Shown here: in pieces, positions 1 to 5,704 of the stretch
How the letters are laid out: every line of letters starts with the position of its first letter
How positions within the stretch are numbered: the stretch's first letter is position 1
DNA from: Fimbriiglobus sp.
Lineage (GTDB): Bacteria > Planctomycetota > Planctomycetia > Gemmatales > Gemmataceae
Direction: 5' to 3'
Assembly (NCBI GenBank): GCA_025352585.1
Contig: JANXTD010000112.1
Span: forward strand, 1 to 5,704
Length of the DNA stretch: 5,704 nucleotides
Made by a program: the position numbers and the translations under genes
The notes under the pieces: model-generated
The model's input: the letters and a program-made list of their open reading frames with translations, nothing else
Told to the model about the DNA's origin: nothing
The model's database searches: none

Positions 1-124
1 CTCGCTGTGTCGGCGATTCTCGTGCGGGGAAGGAAGACCGGCCTCACAGCGGCCAGCTACACAAGACCGGCCGCTACCACACGAACCTTTGGCAACACGC
101 ACCCCTGTATCGAGCCTCGGCCCC
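1..124. other. Leader or upstream remnant before the first gene; no clear promoter
   Basis: This stretch precedes the first confident gene. It holds a 10-base direct repeat (AAGACCGGCC at 34-43 and 63-72) and a 7-base inverted repeat (AGCGGCC at 48-54, GGCCGCT at 69-75, 14-base loop). No T-run follows the inverted repeat, so it is not a typical intrinsic terminator. TTGGCA at 89-94 resembles a -35 box but has no -10 box at a normal distance. All three forward frames are open from the left edge to at least base 124. One of them stops at 126-128, forming an ATGA overlap with the next start, so the tail of an upstream gene cannot be excluded. Confidence 0.4.
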
Positions 125-1045
125 ATGAAAAAAGTCGGTCTGTTGTGCGGCCGCGAGTGGTCCTGGCCGCCCAAGTTCCTCGAAGAGGTCAACCGCCGCA
201 ACGCGGGCGTGACGGCGGAGTTCGTCAAGCTCGGCGGCACCCGCATGGACGAGCCGAACCCGTACGCCGTCGTCATCGACCGCATCTCCCACGAGGTGCC
301 GTACTACCGCAGCTACGCGAAAAAGGCCGTGCTCGACGGCGTGAGCGTCATCAACAATCCCTTCATGTGGACGGCCGACGACAAGTTCTTCGGCGCGACG
401 CTGCTGACGAAACTCGGCCTCGCCCACCCCAAGACTGTTGTGTTGCCGAACCAGGACTACGTGCCGGGGATCGTGAAAAGCGAGAGTTTGCGCAACCTCG
501 ACTACCCGATGAACTGGCAGGCGATCGTCGATTACGTCGGCATGCCGTGCATCCTGAAGGACGCCCACGGCGGCGGCTGGCGTGGCGTCTACGTCTGCCA
601 CACGATGGAGGAGTTGATCCGCCATTACGACTCGTCCGGTTTGTTGACGATGATTGCCCAAGAATTCATCCAGTGGGACCAGTACGTCCGCTGTATGTGC
701 CTCGGCCAGAATACGGTGTTGACGATGCCGTACGACCCGCACCAGCGGCGCTACCTCGCCGACGCCAACTACTTAACCCCCGCCGTGCGCGATCGTGTGA
801 TGGAAGATTCATTGACAGTGGTGAAAGCTCTGGGCTACGACATGAACTCCGTCGAGTGGGCCGTTAAGGGCGGCGTGCCGTACGCGATCGACTTCATGAA
901 CCCCGCGCCGGACATGGATCTGAACTCGCTCACGCCCGGCTACTTCGACTGGTGCGTCACGGCAATGGCCGACATGGCGATCGACTTGTGCCACAACCCG
1001 CGGCCGCAACTGCGCGACCTACACTGGTCGAAGCTCTTCAACTGA
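125..1045 (+). CDS. RimK-like ATP-grasp ligase, substrate unknown
   Basis: Predicted cytosolic 306 aa ligase of the ATP-grasp superfamily, whose members activate a carboxylate as acyl-phosphate and join it to an amine or thiol. Residues 1-75 look like the N-terminal pre-ATP-grasp domain (VGLLCGRE near the start). A linker with NNPF and DDK (residues 77-87) leads into the ATP-grasp fold. K145 in CILKDAHGGGWRG (142-154) with its glycine-rich loop is the expected ATP-binding segment, and E180 in AQEFI lies at the adenine-binding hinge. E244 and D256-F-M-N259 are the probable metal-binding region. There is no signal peptide or membrane segment. The ATG at 125 was chosen because homology-like sequence begins there; the frame is open further upstream (TTG at 89), but that extension is low-complexity and not protein-like. 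The start has no strong Shine-Dalgarno site. Family assignment is firm; substrate and product are unknown. Confidence 0.85.
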   Translation: MKKVGLLCGREWSWPPKFLEEVNRRNAGVTAEFVKLGGTRMDEPNPYAVVIDRISHEVPYYRSYAKKAVLDGVSVINNPFMWTADDKFFGATLLTKLGLAHPKTVVLPNQDYVPGIVKSESLRNLDYPMNWQAIVDYVGMPCILKDAHGGGWRGVYVCHTMEELIRHYDSSGLLTMIAQEFIQWDQYVRCMCLGQNTVLTMPYDPHQRRYLADANYLTPAVRDRVMEDSLTVVKALGYDMNSVEWAVKGGVPYAIDFMNPAPDMDLNSLTPGYFDWCVTAMADMAIDLCHNPRPQLRDLHWSKLFN

Positions 1046-1048
1046 CGC

Positions 1049-1053
1049 AGGGG
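1049..1053 (+). promoter_or_regulatory. Ribosome binding site supporting the GTG start at 1063
   Basis: AGGGG lies nine bases before GTG 1063, just after the stop codon of the preceding gene at 1043-1045. It favours this start over an in-frame GTG at 952, which would overlap the upstream ATP-grasp gene by 94 bases and add an Arg/Pro/Ala-rich leader that looks like a by-product of the other frame. Confidence 0.5.
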
Positions 1054-1062
1054 CCGACCGCC

Positions 1063-2415
1063 GTGCCGACCGACGCCATCGCCCGCTACCACGACCTTCT
1101 CGCGTCCGGCAACGTCGCCGCCGACTCGCAGGCGGCGCTCGACGACCAGCAAGACCGCCGCGGGCTGCATTTCGGCACGCGGCCGCTGTGTAGCGTCCTG
1201 CGGCCACGCTTCCTCACGCTGCCGCAATACCGCTTCCTCCAGCGCAGCGTCGAGACCCTGTTGCCGGCGTTCGACACCGTGTACCGCAAGGCCCTCGCCG
1301 ACGGGAGCTTTCGCCGGCAATTTCGCTTGCTCGACTGGGAAAACGAACTCCTCGGCATCGACCCCGGCTTCGCCTGCCCGTACCCGTCGGCCCGCTTCGA
1401 CTCGTTCTACGTCAGCGACGACGAGTTGAAGTTCACCGAGTTCAACACCGAAACCCCGGCCGGGGCGGGCTACTGCGACGCGCTGACGCAAGTCTTCCAC
1501 GCGCTGCCGGCGTTCCGCGAGTTCACACGGCACTACCACGCCTTCCCGCTGCCGTGCGTGCCCGGCGTGACGCACGCCCTGCTCGACGCCTTCGCGCAGT
1601 GGCAGGGTCACCGCACCGAGAAGCCGCGGATCGCCATCCTCGACTGGCGCGAGGTGCCGACGTTCAGCGAATTCGTGCTGTTCTTCGACGAATTCCGCAG
1701 CCTGGGCCTCGACGTGCGCATCGTCGATCCGCGCGACGTGGAGTACGTCAATGGCAAGCTCATGTGCGGCGACTACCACATTACCCTGATCTATAAGCGC
1801 GTGCTGATTACCGAGTTGATCGAACGCGGCGGCGTTGACCACCCGGTCGTGCGGGCCATCCGCGACGGCAAGGTTTGCATGGCCAACACGTTCCGCTGCA
1901 AGGTTCTGTACAAGAAGGCGAGCTTTGCCGTCGTTAGCGATGAGCGAAATGCGAACCTGTTCACCACGATCCAACAGCAAGCCATCGCCACACAGATTCC
2001 GTGGACGCGGGTCGTCGAGGAACGCAAGACAATCATCGACGGCGAGGTGATCGACTTGGTGCCGTTCGTGTTGAAGAACAAGGACCGCTTCGTGCTCAAG
2101 CCGAACGACGACTACGGCGGCAAGGGCATCGTCCTCGGCTGGACGGTGACACAATCCGCGTGGGAGGCCGCCGTGCAGAACGCGCTGGCCGAGCCGTTCG
2201 TCGTCCAGCAGAAGATCCGCCTGCCGCGGGAGCCGTTCCCGAGCTTCGACGGCGGGACTTTGCAGGTCGCCGACCGGATGCTCGACACCAACCCCTATGT
2301 CACCTTCGGGACCACGGTCCACGGCTGCCTGACGCGAATCTCGACCGACGAACTCGTTAACGTGACCGCCGGCGGCGGCTCGACCGTGCCGACGTTTTTG
2401 CTCGAAGCCCGTTAA
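1063..2415 (+). CDS. Circularly permuted ATP-grasp type 2 family protein
   Basis: Predicted cytosolic 450 aa protein that I assign to the circularly permuted ATP-grasp group, distantly related to glutathionylspermidine-synthase-type ligases. Visible signatures are FNTETPAGAGY (127-137), a central Rossmann-like segment beginning RIAILDWRE, then IYKRVLITELI, the stretch DERNANLFTTIQ, and PWTRVVEERKT leading into the ATP-binding part. K346 in VLKPNDDYGGKG (344-355) with the glycine loop is the likely nucleotide-binding lysine. The C-terminus ends in TAGGGSTVPTFLLEAR (435-450), a conserved-looking Gly/Ser/Thr tail. It starts 17 bases after the upstream ATP-grasp gene and is surely co-transcribed with it. 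Related proteins are typically found beside other amidoligase genes and few have a proven reaction. Formation of an amide or peptide bond is inferred from the family. The GTG start is supported by an AGGGG site; the family call is good, the function open. Confidence 0.75.
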   Translation: MPTDAIARYHDLLASGNVAADSQAALDDQQDRRGLHFGTRPLCSVLRPRFLTLPQYRFLQRSVETLLPAFDTVYRKALADGSFRRQFRLLDWENELLGIDPGFACPYPSARFDSFYVSDDELKFTEFNTETPAGAGYCDALTQVFHALPAFREFTRHYHAFPLPCVPGVTHALLDAFAQWQGHRTEKPRIAILDWREVPTFSEFVLFFDEFRSLGLDVRIVDPRDVEYVNGKLMCGDYHITLIYKRVLITELIERGGVDHPVVRAIRDGKVCMANTFRCKVLYKKASFAVVSDERNANLFTTIQQQAIATQIPWTRVVEERKTIIDGEVIDLVPFVLKNKDRFVLKPNDDYGGKGIVLGWTVTQSAWEAAVQNALAEPFVVQQKIRLPREPFPSFDGGTLQVADRMLDTNPYVTFGTTVHGCLTRISTDELVNVTAGGGSTVPTFLLEAR

Positions 2416-2426
2416 GTGTCGTGCCG

Positions 2427-2431
2427 AAAGG
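2427..2431 (+). promoter_or_regulatory. Ribosome binding site supporting the ATG start at 2440
   Basis: AAAGG lies eight bases before ATG 2440. It supports this codon over the in-frame GTG codons at 2416 and 2437. The conserved protein also begins immediately after 2440 (KRPSLTIGIEEEY), as is usual in YbdK-type ligases. Confidence 0.45.
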
Positions 2432-2439
2432 TCCGTGTG

Positions 2440-3552
2440 ATGAAAAGGCCGTCGCTCACCATTGGCATTGAGGAAGAGTACCAGATCATCGACCCCAAGA
2501 CGGGGGAGTTGAAGTCGTACATCACGCAAATTCTTGAAGACGGCAAACTGCTCCTCAAGGAGCAGATCAAGGCCGAACTCCACCAGTCGATGGTTGAAGT
2601 CGGCACCGCCGTCTGTAACACGCCGGCGGAGGCCAAGGTCGAACTCATCAAACTCCGCAAGGCGGTCATGGAGTTGGCCGGCAAGCACGGCCTCGTTATC
2701 GCCGCCGCGGGGTCGCACCCGTTTTCGGCGTGGCAGGAGCAAGAGATCACGCCGTTCGAGCGCTACATCGGCGTCAAGAACGACATGGGGGATTTAGCCC
2801 AGCAACTCCTCATTTTCGGGACGCACGTCCACATCGGCATCGAGGACAAGGAGTTCCTCATCGACGCCATGAACGTCGCCCGCTACTTCGTCCCGCACAT
2901 TTTGTGTCTCTCGACGAGTTCGCCATTCTGGATCGGCCGCAACACCGGGTTGCGGTCCTACCGCTCCATCATTTTCCGCAACTTCCCGCGCTCCGGCATC
3001 CCGCCGTTCTTCAACAACTGGGCCGAGTTCGAGGGCATGGTTGAGACGATGGTCGCGACCCATTGCATCCCCGACGGCAGCAAAATCTGGTACGACGTGC
3101 GGCCCAACCACACCTACCCGACGTTGGAGTTCCGCGTTTGCGATGTCTGTACCCGCGTCGATGAGTGCGTCTGCATCGCGGCGCTGTTTCAGGCGATTAT
3201 CTTCAAGCTCTGGAAGTTGCGGCACGACAACCTGACGTTCCGCGTCTACCCGACGGAGTTGATCGAGGAGAACAAGTGGCGGGCGGTGCGCTACGGCCTC
3301 GACGGCAAGCTGCTCGACCTCGGCCGGCAGATCGAAGTCCCCGCCCGCGACCTGATCCACGAGATGATCGACTGGTTCCTGCGCGACGTGATCGACGAAC
3401 TCGGCACGCGCAAGGAGATCGAGTACGCCTACACCATCATGGCCAACGGCACCAGCGCGGATCGGCAGTTGCAGACCTACAATGAGAGTGGCCACGACCT
3501 CCGGGCGGTCGTCGATCGGATCGTGGCGGAGACGCGCGAAGGGGTCGTGTGA
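2440..3552 (+). CDS. GCS2-family carboxylate-amine ligase (YbdK type)
   Basis: Predicted 370 aa cytosolic enzyme of the GCS2 family (glutamate-cysteine ligase type 2, glutamine-synthetase-like fold), close to the usual length of about 370 aa for YbdK. Known members use ATP to couple the side-chain or alpha carboxylate of an amino acid to an amine; E. coli YbdK has only weak glutamate-cysteine ligase activity and its natural substrate is uncertain. The family landmarks are all present: GIEEEYQIID (9-18) with the acidic metal and ATP ligands, HQSMVEVGT (48-56), AAAGSHPF (88-95), GTHVHIGI (127-134), SPFWIGRNTGLRSYRS (161-176), and the strand PNHTYPTLEFRVCD (222-235). The catalytic core appears intact. 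It follows the permuted ATP-grasp gene by 24 bases and precedes the next gene by 3, so it is probably translationally coupled. A cysteine-rich stretch (C234, C237, C243, C245) sits just after the TLEFR strand. Substrate is not determinable from sequence. Confidence 0.93.
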   Translation: MKRPSLTIGIEEEYQIIDPKTGELKSYITQILEDGKLLLKEQIKAELHQSMVEVGTAVCNTPAEAKVELIKLRKAVMELAGKHGLVIAAAGSHPFSAWQEQEITPFERYIGVKNDMGDLAQQLLIFGTHVHIGIEDKEFLIDAMNVARYFVPHILCLSTSSPFWIGRNTGLRSYRSIIFRNFPRSGIPPFFNNWAEFEGMVETMVATHCIPDGSKIWYDVRPNHTYPTLEFRVCDVCTRVDECVCIAALFQAIIFKLWKLRHDNLTFRVYPTELIEENKWRAVRYGLDGKLLDLGRQIEVPARDLIHEMIDWFLRDVIDELGTRKEIEYAYTIMANGTSADRQLQTYNESGHDLRAVVDRIVAETREGVV

Positions 3553-3555
3553 CGT

Positions 3556-3987
3556 ATGGCGGCCGTGTTTGAACGCTCCGGCGTGAAGTTCCAATTCCCC
3601 GAGAACTGGGCCGTCGAGACGGAAGACTCCGACTCCGGCGGCTGGACCGTCGCGGTGCAAAGCCCGGTGACCGCCTTCGTCGTCGTCTCGCTGCGGACCG
3701 ACGGCCAGACGGCGACCGAAGTCGCCGACGAGGCGCTCGCCGCAGTCAAGGCCGAGTACGCCGACGCCGAGGCGGAAGCGGTTGTCGAGAGTTTGGCCGG
3801 CCGCCCGGCGCTGGGCCACGACATCGACTTTTTGACGCTCGACACGACCACTTCGTGCTGGACGCGCTGCGTCGATACCGCCGACGGGCCGCTGCTCGTG
3901 CTGTGTCAAGTGAGTGACTTCGACCGGGCCGTCAACGGGCCGGTGTTGGACGCGATCACGACTTCGCTCGAAATCGCCGACGAGTAA
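3556..3987 (+). CDS. Conserved-looking small protein of unknown function
   Basis: A 143 aa protein with no signal peptide or membrane segment, hence probably cytosolic. I do not recognise it with confidence. It opens with FERSGVKFQFPENW (5-18), followed by an alternation of short hydrophobic strands (WTVAVQSP, AFVVVSLR), an acidic Ala/Glu-rich helix around residues 53-75, and further strands (HDIDFLTLD, LLVLCQVSDFD). This beta-alpha-beta pattern and the F-P-x-x-W opening recall the PsbP/DcrB/LpqN-like fold (DUF1795-type proteins), but only as a weak structural guess. Its ATG is 3 bases after the GCS2 stop. An AAGGGG site at 3539-3544 lies inside the end of the GCS2 gene, 11 bases upstream. 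The tight coupling suggests a partner, adaptor or stabiliser of the ligase. The composition is acidic and codon use matches its neighbours, so I regard it as a real gene. Confidence 0.75.
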   Translation: MAAVFERSGVKFQFPENWAVETEDSDSGGWTVAVQSPVTAFVVVSLRTDGQTATEVADEALAAVKAEYADAEAEAVVESLAGRPALGHDIDFLTLDTTTSCWTRCVDTADGPLLVLCQVSDFDRAVNGPVLDAITTSLEIADE

Positions 3988-3998
3988 CCCCACCCGAC

Positions 3999-4003
3999 GG
4001 AGG
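3999..4003 (+). promoter_or_regulatory. Strong ribosome binding site for the NAD synthase gene
   Basis: GGAGG lies six bases before ATG 4010 and is the best Shine-Dalgarno match in the window. It supports this start, which also places the conserved nitrilase-domain opening (HGFLRVAAATPE) at the N-terminus. Confidence 0.6.
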
Positions 4004-4009
4004 CGACCG

Positions 4010-5704
4010 ATGCAGGCCCACGGATTCTTGCGGGTCGCCGCGGCCACGCCCGAGTTGCGACTGGCCGACCCGCGCTTCAACGCCGAGCGCACGCTCGACC
4101 TGCTGCGCGAGGCCGAGGACTTGGGCGTCGATGTCGTCGTCTTCCCGGAGTGCGGGCTGACCGGCTACACTTGCCACGACTTGTTCCACGACCAGACCCT
4201 GCAACGCGCCACGCTGCACGCCTTCGAGTCGCTTCTGGGCGCGGCGGGGATGTGCTTCGGCGGCCTGGCGGTGGTGGGGCTGCCGGTCGCGCTCGACGGC
4301 CGGCTGTTCAACTGCGCGGCGGTGTTCCGCGGGGCCACGCTGCTGGGGGTCGTGCCGAAGACGTACCTGCCGAACTACCGCGAGTTTTATGACGCCCGGT
4401 ATTTTGCCCCGGCCGCCGCGCGAGTGAGCGACCGCGTCACGCTCGCCGGGCAGACCGTGCCGTTCGGCACCGACTTGCTGTTCGACGCGACCAACTTCGA
4501 CGGCTGCGTCGTCGGCGTCGAGATTTGCGAAGACCTGTGGGCACCGTCGCCGCCGAGTGGGGCGCAGGCGGTCGCCGGGGCGACGGTGTTGCTGAACCTG
4601 AGCGCGAGCAACGAGACGATCGGCAAGGCGGCGTACCGGCGCAACCTCGTCGCGTTGCAGTCTGGCCGCTGCCTGGCGGCTTACGTTTACGCCGGGGCGG
4701 GGCCGGGGGAATCGACGACCGACATCGTCTTCGGCGGGCACAACCTCGTCGCCGAGAACGGCACCGTCCTCGCCGAGTCGAAGCGCTTCCAGGTCGCCAG
4801 CCACCTGACCGCGGCCGACATCGACCTGCCGCGCCTCCAGCGCGAGCGCCACGTCACGACCAGCTTTCACACGGCCCCGGCGACGGCGTTCCGCCGAGTG
4901 CCGTTCACACTCGCGCTCCGCCCGGAGCGCGAGCCTGCGTTGCTGCGCAAGGTCGATGCGCACCCGTTCGTCCCGGCCGACGGCGTCGAGTTGCGCGAGC
5001 GTTGCGAGGAGATTTTCGCCACGCAGACGACGGCACTCGCCCGCCGGCTGACGCACGCCGGCATCGCGAAAGTCGCCATCGGCGTCTCCGGTGGCCTCGA
5101 CTCGACGCTGGCGCTACTCGTGCTGTGCAAGACGCTTGATGCGATGGGCCGTGGCCGTGAGAGCGTTCACGCCCTGACGATGCCCGGCTTCGGCACGCAC
5201 CCCCGCACCCGCAAGAACGCCGACTCGATGATGCGCGCCCTCGGTGTCACCGCTCGAACCGTCGATATCCGTGCGATCTGCCTGCACCAGATGAACGCCT
5301 TGCGACACCAGCCGTTCGGCATTGACCTCGAAGGCCTCGATGTCGAGTCCCTGTCCGCCAAACTGATGGACGTGCCGGCGGAGTCGCGGAACGACCTTGT
5401 GTTCGAGAACACGCAGGCCCGCGTCCGCACGGCGCTGTTGATGAACACCGGCTTCGTGCTGGGCACCGGCGACCTGTCGGAACTTGCCCTGGGTTGGTGT
5501 ACCTACAACGCCGACCAGATGAGCATGTACAACCCGAACGTGAGCATCCCGAAAACGCTCGTCAAGTTCCTGGTGAAGTGGGCGGCCGAGAACGAGTTCG
5601 ACGGCCCGGTGCGTGACACGCTGCTCGACGTGGTCGCCACCGAGATTTCGCCGGAGCTGCTGCCGATGTCGGCCGACGGCGTGGCCCAATCGACCGAGGC
5701 GACC
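4010..5704 (+). CDS. nadE: Glutamine-dependent NAD+ synthase, C-terminus cut by window edge
   Basis: Cytosolic two-domain enzyme that makes NAD+ from deamido-NAD+ using ATP and ammonia released from glutamine; 565 residues are visible without a stop. The N-terminal nitrilase-type glutaminase (about 1-290) keeps its catalytic triad: E47 in VVFPECGLTGY, K117 in VVPKTYLPNYREFY, and C173 in VEICEDLW. The synthetase domain carries the PP-loop SGGLDS (360-365), the FENTQAR segment (465-471) and LGTGDLSELALGW (484-496), followed by NPNVSIPKTLVKFLV. The layout matches the long bacterial class typified by the M. tuberculosis enzyme (679 aa), so roughly 100 residues are probably missing beyond the edge. 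Between residues 433 and 465 it is about 19 residues longer than the mycobacterial sequence as I recall it. It starts 22 bases after the small unknown gene and so appears co-transcribed with the ligases, although it may be only a housekeeping passenger. Assignment is very secure. Confidence 0.96.
   Translation, partial: MQAHGFLRVAAATPELRLADPRFNAERTLDLLREAEDLGVDVVVFPECGLTGYTCHDLFHDQTLQRATLHAFESLLGAAGMCFGGLAVVGLPVALDGRLFNCAAVFRGATLLGVVPKTYLPNYREFYDARYFAPAAARVSDRVTLAGQTVPFGTDLLFDATNFDGCVVGVEICEDLWAPSPPSGAQAVAGATVLLNLSASNETIGKAAYRRNLVALQSGRCLAAYVYAGAGPGESTTDIVFGGHNLVAENGTVLAESKRFQVASHLTAADIDLPRLQRERHVTTSFHTAPATAFRRVPFTLALRPEREPALLRKVDAHPFVPADGVELRERCEEIFATQTTALARRLTHAGIAKVAIGVSGGLDSTLALLVLCKTLDAMGRGRESVHALTMPGFGTHPRTRKNADSMMRALGVTARTVDIRAICLHQMNALRHQPFGIDLEGLDVESLSAKLMDVPAESRNDLVFENTQARVRTALLMNTGFVLGTGDLSELALGWCTYNADQMSMYNPNVSIPKTLVKFLVKWAAENEFDGPVRDTLLDVVATEISPELLPMSADGVAQSTEAT

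Noticed and set aside
48..75. Intrinsic terminator of an upstream gene
   Set aside because: The 7-base stem has a 14-base loop and no following T-run, so it does not meet the usual pattern.
89..111. Sigma-70-like promoter (TTGGCA at 89-94 with TGTATC at 106-111)
   Set aside because: The spacing of 11 bases is far too short for a working -35/-10 pair, and no better-spaced partner is visible.
7..867. Open frame of 286 codons on the plus strand overlapping the first ligase gene
   Set aside because: It is extremely Arg-rich with no motifs and is out of frame with the clear ATP-grasp protein over most of its length.
952..1062. Longer N-terminus for the permuted ATP-grasp protein, starting at GTG 952
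   Set aside because: It would overlap the upstream gene by 94 bases, and its residues look like an off-frame by-product. GTG 1063 has a well-placed AGGGG site.
940..2742. Long open frame of 600 codons on the minus strand
   Set aside because: It lies opposite two well-supported plus-strand ligase genes, and its translation is Arg/Val/Asp/His-rich without recognisable motifs. Long antisense frames are expected in GC-rich coding DNA.
2794..4092. Long open frame of 432 codons on the minus strand
   Set aside because: It is antisense to the GCS2 gene, the small unknown gene and the start of the NAD synthase gene, all with better coding evidence; it has no family motifs.
3956..5056. Open frame of 366 codons on the minus strand
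   Set aside because: It is antisense to the glutaminase domain of the NAD synthase, whose catalytic residues are all in place on the plus strand.

Overview
The window is GC-rich, densely coding DNA with all genes on the + strand. It looks like one compact operon cut off at its right end. The codons favour G/C at third positions, gene starts have only modest Shine-Dalgarno signals, and the gene mix is distinctive: a RimK-like ATP-grasp, a circularly permuted ATP-grasp, a YbdK-type GCS2 ligase, a small unknown protein and a glutamine-dependent NAD synthase. This suggests an environmental bacterium, perhaps a planctomycete of the Gemmata type. The lineage guess rests on my memory of similar proteins and is not proven by the sequence.

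Layout: 1-124 is a leader or upstream remnant, with a short direct repeat, a small inverted repeat and no convincing promoter. 125-1045 encodes an ATP-grasp ligase (306 aa). 1063-2415 encodes a probable circularly permuted type 2 ATP-grasp protein (450 aa). 2440-3552 encodes a GCS2/YbdK carboxylate-amine ligase (370 aa). 3556-3987 encodes a 143 aa cytosolic protein I do not recognise. From 4010 to the right edge runs a glutamine-dependent NAD+ synthase with both its nitrilase-type glutaminase and its ATP-pyrophosphatase domain; 565 residues are visible and the C-terminus is missing. The gaps between genes are 17, 24, 3 and 22 bases, and no terminator is visible between them.

The first three genes belong to three separate families whose known members form carboxylate-amine or carboxylate-thiol type bonds using ATP. 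Together they read like a biosynthetic line for a small peptide-like or gamma-glutamyl-like metabolite, or for a peptide-type modification of a protein. Neither substrate nor product can be read from the sequence. The NAD synthase may be a housekeeping passenger, or it may provide amidation chemistry. The linked ligases and the small unknown gene are the most interesting content of the window; everything else is ordinary.
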